NCBI RefSeq assembly: GCF_035222275.1
Contig: NC_085883.1
Coordinates: forward strand, 3,831,078-3,895,077
Reading direction: 5' to 3'
DNA length: 64,000 bases
DNA from: Podospora bellae-mahoneyi
Lineage: Eukaryota; Ascomycota; Sordariomycetes; Sordariales; Podosporaceae
This document shows positions 11,310 to 22,202 of this stretch, piece by piece (position 1 is the first letter of the stretch; each line of letters starts with the position of its first letter). The notes beneath the pieces were generated by a model. It did not search any database, was not told the origin of the DNA, and worked only from the letters and a program-made list of their open reading frames with translations. A program made the translations under genes and the position numbers.

Positions 11310-11929
11310 CTACACCGTTGTTGTGGTTCCATGACCGTTGCTCACAGGGACTGCGTTGCCACTCGTAAGCGGTCTGTCCTTCTCGATGTCACCACCGTGG
11401 AGAAGTCTGTTTGTCCGCGAACCAGCCCACATTAGAGCTTCTAAGATCGCATTGAGGAACAGGTATGAACTACAATAGCAACGCGTTAGTAAGCACTGGG
11501 GTGGCATACTGTGTAGAGATGGTCTACTTACAAACCAATGATCCAAAATGCCTGAATGGTATGCTTGAGCCGGCACCTGTTGACAAAAGGAGGAGAATTG
11601 TACAAGCACCTATTACCGGCATAATCCTGGCTGCTGAAAATCAAGCTTGTGAGCCAGAAGTATGAGAGCAGCAGGTTAAGCGGAAGCATGTAGCCTCTAT
11701 AAAATTTGAATGCCGGTAAAAAGGTTGCAAAAAGATATAGAAAAAGGGTCACTACCGCAATCACTTCTTGGTACACAAGATGCGTGTTTCGGTAGTGGTA
11801 GTGGTGTAAAAAGTAGGACAAGATCCCAGTCAAGATGGTTGACGACGCAAGCACCAAAAAGTTGTGGAGCCCAAGAAAGGTGCGGATGATGGGATTGTCA
11901 AAAAAGCGCTTGGTGTTGGTGGTGTCCAT
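11310..11929 (-). CDS. Four-helix MARVEL-like membrane protein, 185 aa
   Basis: Exon 1 is 11532-11929 and exon 2 is 11310-11469. The 62-bp intron (GTAAGT...TAG) gives a 558-nt frame. I prefer the ATG at 11927-11929 (MDTTNTKRFF) to the one 33 bases upstream. Four hydrophobic segments are clear: LGLHNFLVLASSTILTGIL, EVIAVVTLFLYLFATFLPAF, MLPLNLLLSYFWLTSLIF and FSYLFLNAILEALMW. A SSQDYAGNRC-type loop follows helix 3. This layout matches fungal MARVEL-domain proteins of membrane apposition. It has a short hydrophilic C-tail. Function is unknown. Confidence 0.8.
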
Positions 11930-12374
11930 CTTGGTGGTTGTTCTTGATCTAACAGAGGGCAATACTGATGTTGGTGAGAGGCGGAGATTGGGGCAGTTGT
12001 CTGTCTCTGGGATTTCTGGAACAAGACAATCTTTAAACCAGACAACCTCACAACGAATGACGTGTAGCTACACGTATCCATGACGCATGTTACATGCCCC
12101 GTGTCACCTGCATTTATCGCTGGGTGGTGATGCTGGAAGAAGTGCAGGTGACGTCAAGGAGGGCCCAAAGCGCAGTGTTGAAACAAGTACCAATGCTGAA
12201 TGACGATGGCTTGTCTGAACCTTGCATCCTCAAAGTGTCATCAGATGTGCCGCGCATTGATATTGGGGAAGACTGTTCCGGAAAACGCAGCGCAAGTCTA
12301 GGATGGATATGGATGTAGCCCTGAGGGACGGGGAGCTAAGGCCTCAGACAATGAGTTGTAATTCTAATTCAGTT

Positions 12375-12935
12375 TCAAACATCCCTGTCGCGACTTTTTC
12401 CGCCTAGCACATCTAGAGGTGTGGTTTTGGGTTGATCGCTGCCACTGGCGCCGTTGCCTATCGCTTTCCCATCACTTACCCGCGAGATGCTGTTTTCGTT
12501 GTTGGTTGTGCTCCTCCATGTCTTCGAAAACACGTTCCCGGCAACAAGCTGAAAGGTCCGTGACTTTCTGATCTGTCGCAACATGGGGTTCATGATTGGT
12601 AGAGTAGCACATATTATGGCGGTGGGTGGTAAGATGAAGTGTAGCCCAGAGCACAGTCTTGAACTGATTGGGATTTCGGGCGGTAGGGACGTAGCCGAGC
12701 ACAACCTTGACGATTCCGGTCACCACAACACTGTGAGAAGAAGAGACAAGTTAGCTAGATAACATACATCCAATCGACAAACAGCTTCTATGTAAAACTT
12801 ACAATCCTCCGAGGAAGAAAATGCCCCCGGCTGACAGTTTGTTCGCGAGCGGTATGTTGAGCTTTCGGAGACTTCCCATCGGAAGTCCTAGAATCATGAT
12901 GTTGCCCGCGCTGTCAGATTCCTCAAAGGGGATCA
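12375..12935 (-). pseudogene. SAT4/rhodopsin-domain membrane protein fragment, frameshifted
   Basis: Helix pieces typical of the fungal SAT4-type integral membrane family are seen: NIMILGLPMGSLRKLNIPL and SAGGIFFLGG, then after a 72-bp GT-AG intron (12731-12802) VVVTGIVKVVLGYVP and NQFKTVLW. The frame then changes near 12645-12655, and the family continues in another frame as LHFILPPTAIICATLPIMNP followed by a hydrophilic tail ending at 12375. The N-terminal helices expected upstream are not found. So the gene is both truncated at its 5' side and frameshifted. It could still be expressed as a short peptide, but a relic is more likely. Confidence 0.6.
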
Positions 12936-14180
12936 GCGGGGCGGATCTAGGGTAGAAGACGAGGGAGATGACATGTTGACTCGTGGCGTGGGTGATTGGT
13001 GCTGTGTTTGGCACTGCGTTTGCTCTTTAAAAGAGGAAAAGATATCATCCTGCCCATCGAGATTGAAATTTGTCGACAGCAATCAATCAGCAAGCGAAGA
13101 TAGAATGTTGCCATGCGGCGTTGCCGTTATTCTTTTGGTAGTCCTTTCATATGTGTGGCACGTGTGCTTTGGTGGACACTTGACCGAAGACGAAGACTTT
13201 GTTGGCCGTGCGTCACGAACTCGAGTGCATTCTTTGACCGAAGCAGGTACTACAAGATGACAAACCTTAGATTCATTATTCGAAATGCTTGGCCTCGAGC
13301 TGAATCGCCTTCAACGAGATCCGGGGTGGCCGAGCAGCCGATAGCACGTTGGTTCTGAGATTCAACTTCTACTACCTTGGGTTCGGTCAGTTTTATTGGG
13401 CATTTTCCTCATTTGATAGTACGCTCGCGAGTCAAGTTCAACCAGATGAGTGGTCAAACTAGACGAGATTTGCTTGTTTTAGATCTACAGGAGAGGTGGT
13501 GTGGGGATTCCTGACTGCTAGCCCTGTCGGATCAAGATGGCTGGTGTCTACCGACGGGATTGGAGCGGCTCGACAAGTGTCAAATACCATTCATCATTGG
13601 ACCGGTTAAAGGTGGTGACATCGTCTAAAAGAGATGCTCTGGAGCCAGAAACATGGTTTTCAGACCTAGGAGAACGCGAACTGGTCATAATGAGAGTCAA
13701 CGAAACCCCTCTGGTTATGCACGACGCGCGGCGTCTATGCAATTTTCAATGGTTCCGTACCCGACAGATTGGGTAATGACGGACCGACGGTGATCTCATG
13801 GCACTTGATATACGACTATTCAAACTCTTGATTGTCCGTCTAGCCGTAACTGTGGATTCCTATATTGCTGCAAGGGGTTGCAATTACCCCCGACCCCCGT
13901 TTGCGAGACAGGCTAGAAAGCAGCCGGCTATTACCACCAGTCTCAACGATCACGAGTCTATATGTTTTCTGGGGTAAAGGCAATTACCAGGATCCACCGA
14001 GAATCTGGGGAACTCCGCACATTTGGCATTGATGGTATTCCGGCTAAAAGGGGAGAGCTGACAATCCAGCCGCCACCACCTAGACGATCGCATCATGGTT
14101 TTTTGGGCATCTTTAAAAAGGGACTCTTGTTCTCGTTGTGTGAGCCAAGTTCTTGGTCATACGGCAACCTCATTCTTACC
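12936..14180. other. Intergenic, no gene recognised
   Basis: About 1.25 kb. A 79-codon open frame at 13537-13776 has no recognisable family. A tRNA-like start near 13320 lacks a T arm. The right part holds the promoter of the lactonase gene. Confidence 0.45.
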
Positions 14181-15399
14181 ATGCTTCGCCTCGCATTGTT
14201 GGCCGGTATTGGCCTAGCCAAGGGGGCATTGGGTGTCAATCTCATTGCCTCTCACTTCAGCGGCGGCATCTATACCCTTTCCCTGACCACAACAGGTGCC
14301 AGCGGTACCATCTCGGTGACATCTCAAACCAACGGATGCGGAACTACTCCCGGATGGATTGAGTTGTACTCCGACACTCGAAAGCTTTATTGCTTTGACG
14401 AATCGTGGACGGGTCGCGGCCAACATGCCGAGTTCAACGTTCAGAACGATGGACGGCTTTCCCTAGCCTCGTCTTTGCAGGTTTCAGGCAATTCCGTGCA
14501 TGGGATTCTTTACGGCGGTTCCGATGGCAGGAGTTACATTGCCACGGCTGAATAGTACGTTTCCCGCTCAACTCCTCAAAACCACAATGACCTTTCCTTG
14601 ACACACCCGCAGTTCTCCCTCAACCATCACCACCTACAAGCTTCCCCTCCAGGGCAGCCGGGTACAACAGACGGAAAAATTCACCCTTGCTCGTCGTGGG
14701 CCCCATCAAAGACAGGATGTCCCTCATCCTCACGAGGTTCATCTTGATCCTACCGGAAAGTTCATCCTTGTTCCTGACCTGGGTGCCGATTTGATCCGCG
14801 TGTTCCGCATTGACACCAACTCTGGCCGTCTCACTTCATGTGCTTCCCACGCAACCGGTGCCGGTGACGGACCTCGTCACGTAAAGTTCTGGAAGTCGGA
14901 GAGCGGCAAGGAAAAGGTTTTCTCCCTTAACGAGCTTGGCAATTCCGTTTCTGCCTGGGATGTCAACTACACCAACGACTGCATCTCGCTCACCAGGACT
15001 CACAGCATCTCCACCTACGCCCCCGGCAAGAAAGGTGGCGCCAACACCAAAGCGGCCGAGATTCGTACTTTTGGAAACTTTTTGTACGCTTCCAACAGAG
15101 CTGATCAGACATTTGGCAACTCTCAGGATTCCATCGCCATTTACACCATCGACCCCACCACTGGTGCCATTGCCTGGCTTGAGGCGGCCAACAGTTACTC
15201 GTACTATCCCCGTACATTTGCCTTCAACAAGAACGGCACCCTCGTCGCCATTGGTGGTCAAACCTCGAGCAACGTGGCTATTGTGGCAAGAGACACTGCA
15301 ACTGGTAAGCTTGGAAACTTGGTGGCCAACGTCCAAGTAGGCCAAAAAGGCCGGGCTGGTGAAGAGGATGGTTTGAGTGCTGTTGTCTGGGCCGAGTAA
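14181..15399 (+). CDS. Secreted lactonase-type seven-bladed beta-propeller, 386 aa
   Basis: Exon 1 is 14181-14554 and exon 2 is 14613-15399, joined by a 58-bp intron (GTACGT...CGCAG). The start MLRLALLAGIGLAKGALG is a signal peptide, so I reject the 219 in-frame bases upstream. Conserved blocks are typical of the 6-phosphogluconolactonase / carboxy-cis,cis-muconate cyclase family: HGILYGG near the front, PHEVHLDPTGKFILVPDLGADLIRVF, GDGPRHVKFW, LNELGNSVSAWDV, EIRTFGNFLYASNR, SIAIYTIDPTTG and PRTFAFNKNGTLVAIGGQ. The family opens lactones or closes muconates. The secreted form suggests an extracellular substrate, which cannot be named. Confidence 0.88.
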
Positions 15400-16139
15400 C
15401 ATTGAAAGGGCTATAAAACTAAGCAGAGGCTAAGAAAATAAGCATTCCGGTGTTCCCTCTCTGTCGCTCCGCTTCACATTTAAGATTGAGCATGCAGATC
15501 CTCATAAGGAAACGCCAGCTGCAATGAGCATAACGAGGTTGTGTCCTCTTATTTCGCAAAAGCTGGGCTTGCAGCATCCGTGACCAGATGCAGGATCAAG
15601 AGCTTCGTTTTGTTTTCTCTCAAATTACCAACCTGTTCCTTGAGACGAGCTGCCAGAAGCAAAACCGAAGCATTTGCATTGCTACTGTCAAAGTATGTGA
15701 ATCCCAAAAGCGGTTCACACGCCTTCGATCCCACTGTTCTTGACCCAAAGACCGACAGAGAATGCACGAAGGCATCAAGAGCTGAAAACTTGGAAGCAGT
15801 CAGAACCGATCGTGGCTGTTGCAAGCCAATGGTCATCTCGATGATTTACATTGACTCCCTGTTTCACTAGAACCTTGCAACTATCCATAGGTCTTATCTA
15901 AGTTCAGATATATTACCTAGCTCTTGATGCTCAGCACCAATATGTCTACCTACCGCCAAACGCCAAGCCAGATCCAAAGCAACCACGCAAAATACATTCG
16001 TGTAAAAGCCAACTATTCAAACCAACCTCACCTGGAGGACATACAATCCAGATATGCACCCACACTGTCACGGCAAAAATCCTCCAGTAATATCCTTCGG
16101 TCATCAACCTCCATTGTCAAATTGTGGTAAAGCCCACGT
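15400..16139. other. Intergenic, no gene recognised
   Basis: 740 bp between two convergent genes (lactonase + and the tail-rich protein -). No family is seen in any frame. Both 3' UTRs should lie here. Confidence 0.5.
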
Positions 16140-17363
16140 CTATTTCTTCCCAGATACCGTGGTCTTCTTCGCTGTCGTAACAGGGACAGAAGTCTTGGTC
16201 GCCGTAGCAGTCTTGGTCGCAACGGGGGCCGATGTTTTAGTCGCGGCGGGGGCTGAAGTCTTGGTTGCAGCAGTGGTCTTGGCCGCTGTCGACGCGGTCG
16301 ACGTTTTGAGTCCCGTAGTATTAGCTGGAGCTGGGACCTTTTGACCTGGTTTGCTAGCTTGGGTGTTGAGGCCAGAAGTTGACTTGTCTGCCAAAGCCGG
16401 TCGTCCGGTTGTCGGTGTGGGTTTCGCGGTTGCTGTCACGGGCTTCGAGGTCGGAGCTTTAGTAGAAGCGTTGTTGACAGGTACTGAACCGGTAGTGTTT
16501 GAAGGGCTAGTCCTGCCACCTGTCGCACCCCCTCCGGTGCTAGGCCCGGGCCTCCCGCTACCGCTCTGACCAGTGGCCCCCGTTCCACTTCCACCGGCGG
16601 CGCCTGATCCTCCCGCTCCGCCAGCCGGGGGCGTTGGGAGCTGAAGGCCACCACCGCCTTGACCAGCGAGCCACTGTGGGTGCGGCTTTACCCAAGCCAC
16701 ATTCAATATGTTGCAGCATTTCTGGCAGTTCGGATCCTTGGGTCCTCTGCTGCACGGCTCTTGAATCCCCACGTAATTGTTGGGTCCCTTGCCTGGAATC
16801 CGGCCATAGACGAGCATCTTGACCGGAGAGTTTGCTGGTGACTTGGCATAGTAACGTCCGCCACGAACGTGTTGTGAGCGGGCCTCTTTCTCGAACCAGC
16901 TCTCAAAGACATACCAGACTCCATCTTCGGCATGGAGCTCACGGGGTCCATCTCTTGTCTGTTTCTTTCCATCCGCCGAGAGCACGACACGTGAAACAGC
17001 GTCCCACCAGGCTTGCGCTTTGTACCAGCCTTCGTCAGTCTTGAGATATTCGTTGAACCTGCCCCTCGGAATCGTGCACTGGAACACCATACCACCTCGT
17101 GCAAAGCCCATGTTGACGTAAAGGGTAGCTACGAGAAGGGAGTTGGTCGTTGAGGTGTAGGCTCCCTTGTTCGCATAGTTTCTGTGCAGCCAGTCGAATG
17201 CCTCCTTTCCCCAGGCCTCAAGCTGTCTATCTGTTGGCTCCTCGGGTCCGTCAAACTCCCAATGTCTGTACCAGACGGCACCTCCCACGTTATTGAGAGG
17301 GGGTACTTGATCTTCCTGGCCCCAGATCTGAAGAGGAGTGTTGAGCGGAACGATGGCTGCCAT
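16140..17363 (-). CDS. Unknown protein, globular N-half with Gly/Ser then Thr/Ala/Lys low-complexity tail, 407 aa
   Basis: A single exon from MAAIVPLNTPLQIWG. Residues 1-240 look globular and aromatic-rich, with WYRHWEFDG, YTSTTNSLLVATLYVN, FQCTIPRGRFNEYL, ESWFEKEAR and a cysteine cluster (PNCQKCCN). Residues 240-300 are Gly/Ala/Ser-rich. The rest is built of degenerate repeats of the ATKTSAP type with regular lysines, like a linker histone tail. No signal peptide or membrane segment is seen. The spacing of an early YR, a STTNSxxVA block and later acidic residues recalls ADP-ribosyltransferase folds, but the match is weak. I do not assign a function. It is divergent to the gene at 18555. Confidence 0.7.
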   Translation of the reverse strand: MAAIVPLNTPLQIWGQEDQVPPLNNVGGAVWYRHWEFDGPEEPTDRQLEAWGKEAFDWLHRNYANKGAYTSTTNSLLVATLYVNMGFARGGMVFQCTIPRGRFNEYLKTDEGWYKAQAWWDAVSRVVLSADGKKQTRDGPRELHAEDGVWYVFESWFEKEARSQHVRGGRYYAKSPANSPVKMLVYGRIPGKGPNNYVGIQEPCSRGPKDPNCQKCCNILNVAWVKPHPQWLAGQGGGGLQLPTPPAGGAGGSGAAGGSGTGATGQSGSGRPGPSTGGGATGGRTSPSNTTGSVPVNNASTKAPTSKPVTATAKPTPTTGRPALADKSTSGLNTQASKPGQKVPAPANTTGLKTSTASTAAKTTAATKTSAPAATKTSAPVATKTATATKTSVPVTTAKKTTVSGKK

Positions 17364-18554
17364 GGTGGGGGATATGTCCCGAGTATACTAAAGTGTTCGG
17401 CGAGGAAATTAGTCCAAAAAGGGGGATAACAATGTAGGTGACTCGACCAGCGAGAATGAACTAGAGAAAGTATCAAGGCAGTGATGGTTTTCGTGATATG
17501 GTTCCAAACATCTTACGGACATGAAGAATAGTGTATTATATACATGGACCTGTCTTCCACTGGTAGTCCACAGAGCTCAAGAATAGCATAGCACTATCAT
17601 CTCCACACGCCTACTCTGCATCAGGCCCAGCATGTTGAATGACGGGCCATCTTTCAGACCCGGTCATTGTGTCTGAATACCTCTATTGAAACCACCGCAA
17701 GACACAACAATGCTATGCTGCGTCGGTGAAATCGAAAAGAGGACCTGGCCATACACTCAAAACGAAAGGGACAATTCTTCAGTTGCAATATCTGATGCGT
17801 CCATACCGAGATATCTCGCATCTCACAAACAGCGGCCACGGCGGATAGTATGGGTATGTACCGTAATGGTGAATGACGTCCGACGGTTTCTATCGAGCAT
17901 AATGTCCCAGGAGAGAGTTAAAGTTTCCGCCTGTTGTCTCCCGTTTCCCTGGCTGGCTTACTGGTCTGGTTGTTGAAGCTCATCGTCTCACATTACCTTA
18001 CGCCGCAACGACCTGACACATAGGCCACCATGGTTGACTGGCTAGATTCTCTTTTAGTCAGGCTGACGTGGTCAGCTGCCCACTGGCGTGCATGGTTGGC
18101 TGTTTCTCTTGACTGCACAGCGACTAAGCGAAGTTCAGCACTGCCAAACGCTTTCTTCATCTTTCGCCTCGCTATGCACACTCATCATGGACTTGCAGAA
18201 CGTATGTGCTTTCCATCGAAGTAAGGGTACCCATGTTCGAATTGCTCAGTATCCCTTTCCTTTTGACCCAACGGATTGGAGGCGGCGCAGTGCGAAGGGG
18301 CGGGCAGTTTAGCGGCGGCCCCCAACGGTCACATGCATGTGGCACAAGCCGCACTCGGTAGCCAATAGCATAGTGTGTTCAGATCTTAATGGCCTGCGAC
18401 GCGTTGTTGTCGCCAATTGAGAGACCACCGCGTTTCACCATCGCCACGTCTGTCAGCGTCCACCGGTGTCTCAATGCTTGGATTCAGCTATTTTCCCTTC
18501 GACCTCTCAACAACCGCCAACTCGTCGACCTGTCGAAAGCTCACCACCCTAACT
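17364..18554. other. Divergent intergenic region, no gene recognised
   Basis: About 1.2 kb between two genes transcribed away from each other. Short frames on both strands show no family. It must hold both promoters. Confidence 0.5.
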
Positions 18555-20525
18555 ATGCCGCTGCCTCCAATCCTGCGCCTCTCGCCTGACACCCGCCGCA
18601 GAGTTTACCTCTACTTGGGCCTTGCACCATGGAAGCCGGCCGAGAGATACATTTTCAATCTACATGGAGGCAATCTGTTGATGGATGAATCCGATGACCG
18701 CACCAATCCTGTTCAGTTCCACGGACTTCTCCTCTCCTGTCGTGTCATCTACCAAGAAACAGCCGTCCTGCTGTACTCAGCCAACAGTTTTGTCGCCTAC
18801 TTGGAGAATGACTGTGACCGTCTGCTGGCCCTGACAACAACTGCAATCTCTTCACTCACTCATCTCAAGATTGTTGTCAACCAAAATTCCTGCCACCAGC
18901 AATGCACCCAGTGCATCAACTCCCGGGTTGAGGATTCTAGTCTCTATTGCTACCACCAACCGACCCCCGAACCTTGCGATGAGGATGCTTCCCAGGCAGC
19001 AGACCAACCACCGAATGGGCGCCTTTTGACCAGCTCAGATACAACAACCGAAAGCCTGTTTGAGAATTGGTGTTCAGCTATTGAGCATCTCTCTGCGAGT
19101 CTTGTGCCTGGTCGCCTCACATTATCCGTGGTTTGCGATGTCGCGCACGACGACCTCAAGGCTGGCAAGCTTATTGTCGCCCCAATGGCTTTACTGCCAC
19201 GACTCGATGACTGCCACATTAGGCTTAGTTGGAGGGCCAATGAAAAGCTTCAACAGCTTGCTCGCGACGCTGTTGAGCAGGCACGCTGCATTGCATTGCC
19301 AAAGTCCACTGCCCTTTCTTCTTCCTCGCCTCTTCTGCGTCTTCCACGTGAGCTGCGGTTGCGTATACTCACATACACAGATCTTGTGACCCCAATTAGG
19401 GAGGTGTCATGGGATGGGGAAACTTACAAAGCTGATGGGTCTTCAAATTACCATTCGTGGCATCGCGCGGGCTTTGACAATGAGACACTCGCTAGATGCC
19501 GAAGCGACCATCATTATGGGTGCCAATTCAAAAGCTGCTGGTCTCGAGGCTCAGCTGACCGCTACATTGGTTGTTTCTGTTCGGTTCGACACGCCGCCGT
19601 CTCATCAACATGCCGTTGTTGGTCACCACCGACGCCGCTCTTTCTTGTTTGTCGCAGTCTGTGTTACGAGGCTCAGCATGTGTTCTTTTCCTCGAATCGT
19701 TTCATAGTTCACGATCATGTTTACACTGATACCAACTCGGGAACTCGGATGCAATCTACATGGGGGTTGAGCACATATCCCCATGCCCGCCTCACAGCCA
19801 GCAAGTTCCTTCGAGACAAGGTTCCCGATAACTCTCTTGGATCGATCCGCTTTCTTGAGCTCACTTTCCCGGCTTACAGCCACGAGGCGTGGCCTGATCC
19901 GGATGGGCCGGCAATCAAAGACTGGATTGAGACCATCAAACATGTCAACAACAAACTCAACAAACCTGGCCTTACACTTCGTATCATCATGGCAGATGCT
20001 GCACACAGCGCACAAGAGACACAACGCACCATGACGGATGAGAACGGAGAGGTGGTCAAGCGTGCGTACACGAGTCTCATCGATCCGCTAAGATGTTTGG
20101 GTCAGGACTGCACAGCCGAGCCCTTGCACAGATTTTACGCCCATCTGCCAGACCCATTGGCGTGGACTGAAGCGAATGAAGCGTTGCTTGCTGAAGATCC
20201 ATGTAAATACTTTCATGGGATTAACTTGAAAGAGCAAAAGCTACGTGAGGAGGCAGAGCGGTTGGTCTTGGGCGATGAGCGCTATGAGAAGCAGTGGGGC
20301 TCCGCCGGTGTAGACATTGGGCACACTGGGGAAGGAGAGGCAAAGGCTGACTATCATGACGATGGCAGAAGTGACAAAGATAACGACTACGCGATCAACG
20401 AGGCATCTGGTACGTTGTTGGCCAAGACGTTGGAGGAATGGGAGGAGGATGAAAGAGAGCTAAAGGAGCCAAAGGGAAGCTACTGGTTATTCTTTCACCA
20501 TCTTCTTCGATCGGGAGCTTTATAG
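18555..20525 (+). CDS. F-box/DUF7730-like protein, two related halves, 656 aa
   Basis: Start chosen at MPLPPILRLSPDTRRRVYLYLGLA, which places the F-box-like helix at the N-terminus. The frame is open 138 bases further up, from an ATG at 18417. The first half has LSPDTRRRVYLYLG and LLLSCRVIYQETAVLLYSANSF. The second half repeats the pattern with LPRELRLRILTYTDL (about residue 260) and LVCRSLCYEAQHVFFSSNRFIV. This LPxELRxxI...CRxxYxEAxxVFFSxNxF plan is that of the fungal F-box-like DUF7730-type proteins, possibly substrate adaptors. A Cys/His-rich insert lies between (GCQFKSCWSRG, GCFCSVRH). The tail is acidic. It is the last gene before the RIPped array, ending 45 bp from it. Confidence 0.75.
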   Translation: MPLPPILRLSPDTRRRVYLYLGLAPWKPAERYIFNLHGGNLLMDESDDRTNPVQFHGLLLSCRVIYQETAVLLYSANSFVAYLENDCDRLLALTTTAISSLTHLKIVVNQNSCHQQCTQCINSRVEDSSLYCYHQPTPEPCDEDASQAADQPPNGRLLTSSDTTTESLFENWCSAIEHLSASLVPGRLTLSVVCDVAHDDLKAGKLIVAPMALLPRLDDCHIRLSWRANEKLQQLARDAVEQARCIALPKSTALSSSSPLLRLPRELRLRILTYTDLVTPIREVSWDGETYKADGSSNYHSWHRAGFDNETLARCRSDHHYGCQFKSCWSRGSADRYIGCFCSVRHAAVSSTCRCWSPPTPLFLVCRSLCYEAQHVFFSSNRFIVHDHVYTDTNSGTRMQSTWGLSTYPHARLTASKFLRDKVPDNSLGSIRFLELTFPAYSHEAWPDPDGPAIKDWIETIKHVNNKLNKPGLTLRIIMADAAHSAQETQRTMTDENGEVVKRAYTSLIDPLRCLGQDCTAEPLHRFYAHLPDPLAWTEANEALLAEDPCKYFHGINLKEQKLREEAERLVLGDERYEKQWGSAGVDIGHTGEGEAKADYHDDGRSDKDNDYAINEASGTLLAKTLEEWEEDERELKEPKGSYWLFFHHLLRSGAL

Positions 20526-20569
20526 GAAGCTAATAAACAAAAGGGCCTTAACTGAAGGTCTGCAACAGA

Positions 20570-21180
20570 GGATATAGTTTACTTTTTAAAGTATACCGTG
20601 TTTAAAGAAAAATATATACCGTACGAATCCTAGTAATCACCGGCTTACAGATTCTATAATATTATATAAAATATTCCGTAGTTAATTAAACTCTTTAATA
20701 AATTAAAAAGGCGATATATATTAAAGGGTATATTTAAAATAAATGAGTTTAAAAAAAAGCGTAAAGTTGAGCGATTAGTTTTTAAAGGTTAGGGGTTTAA
20801 ATTTAAATACTATATAAAAGGTAAACGGGGGTTTTAGAAATATAATGAATATAGGGTTCTTGAAAGGTTTTACGGGCGGTAGAAACTATTGAAAGGAAAA
20901 CGAGGGTTCGTTTTATAAGTTTAGGAAGGATTATTTATACGGAATGAAATTAATGATAGGGTTAGTTATAGTCAAAAGAAAGGTTTAGGTTAGTTTAAAA
21001 GGATATTAAGGTACGTTATTGGAAGTATAGAATTATATTAAATAAAGAGATAGCGAGAGTACATCGGTTACTCGTACGGGTAAAAGTATCGGATATTAAA
21101 TGTTCTGTAATGACATTGGTTTGGGTTAGGGTGTGGGAGGAACTGGGTACGACATATTCAAAGTTGATAGAGTAATTGCA
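20570..21180 (+). pseudogene. Telomere-linked helicase element copy 1: RIPped 3' tail only
   Basis: Aligned by eye, this segment matches 59865-60470 of the intact unit with C-to-T and G-to-A changes, ending in the same GATAGAGTAATTG plus poly(T). Only the last ~600 bp of the helicase gene remain. Base composition changes abruptly at about 20570, so this is the proximal edge of the subtelomeric array. Confidence 0.85.
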
Positions 21181-22110
21181 ATTTTTTTTTTGGAAATATA
21201 TATATCTTAGAAATTAAAAAACTAAAAATAGAAATAAATATTATAAATTATATTTTAATATAAAAAGAATGAGAATAGCTTTATATATACCGAAAAAAAA
21301 TAGAATAACAAAGAAAAATATAAAAAATATATAACCGCTATATATATAGATATTTATTATAATATGATAAAGTGAAAGGTAATAAAGATATATAAGTAAA
21401 AAGGTATTTAAACCGTTATATATAAATAAGAAGGGGTCCGAAGTTCTATATATATATATAAAGGAACCGAATTACTATATATGTATAAAGACGCCCGAAT
21501 TAGTATATAAATAGAAAGTAATTAAACGGTTATATATATATAAATGTATCTAACCGTTATAAGTAAAGTAAAACGAAGATTATTTAATATATATAAAGAA
21601 GAGAGCGGCCGAAGTATTATTTATGAATTAAAAAAAATAATAATTATAAAATATAAAAAGAAAAGTAATTAAATTATTATATATTCATAAAAAATAATAA
21701 TAATGGGTATATATAACTAAAAGGTTATTTAAATTATTATATATATATAAATTAAATAACCGAATTACTATATATAATAGTAAAAGTAACCGAACCGCTA
21801 AATATATATAAAAAGAAAATATAGTTATAATATATAAATAAAAAAAATTCGAATCTCTATTTATATATATAAAGGGCGCCCGAACCGCTATATATTATAA
21901 TAAAAAGGTACCGAACCGCTATATATTATATAATAATAATTAAAGCGGTATATATATATATTAAGGCGCCCGAACCGCTATATACTATTTAAAAAAAAAG
22001 CCGAACCGGTATATATAGATAAAAAAGCGGCCGAACCGCTATATATAATATAGACGAATTACCGAATTAATATATATAAATAAAAGAGCGTCCGAAACGC
22101 TATATACTAT
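21181..22110. repeat. AT-rich subtelomeric satellite after copy 1
   Basis: Degenerate repeats built from CCGAACCGCTATATA, runs of A, and AACCGGTATATATA. The first part is collinear with the satellite that follows copies 2 and 4 (for example the stretch at 21336 and those at 44868 and 60627). It ends with CTATATACTATCAGTAATTCTCC, the same junction as before copy 3. Confidence 0.85.
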
Positions 22111-22125
22111 CAGTAATTCTCCGAT

Positions 22126-22142
22126 GGATTGTAGTACAATCC
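22126..22142. repeat. Unit-boundary palindrome, copy 2
   Basis: GGATTGTAGTACAATCC is a perfect 8-bp inverted repeat around a single G. It stands about 15 bp inside the unit start. The same sequence is at 46151-46167, and with one RIP-type change at 52438-52454. Confidence 0.8.
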
Positions 22143-22202
22143 GTTGAAAAAAAGCGCACCAAAAGAAACGCCCCACTTTAGAAACAGGGGGGTAGGATCC
22201 GT

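Noticed and set aside
13316-13375. tRNA-like start (GGGGTGGCCGAGCAGCC... GTTCTGAGATTCAA) resembling a Ser/Leu tRNA
   Set aside because: No T arm with GGTTCGA and no matching acceptor stem follows; at most a chance match or an old fragment.
13537-13776. 79-codon open frame starting MAGVYRRDWSGSTS
   Set aside because: No family recognised, no supporting neighbour or splice context; likely chance.
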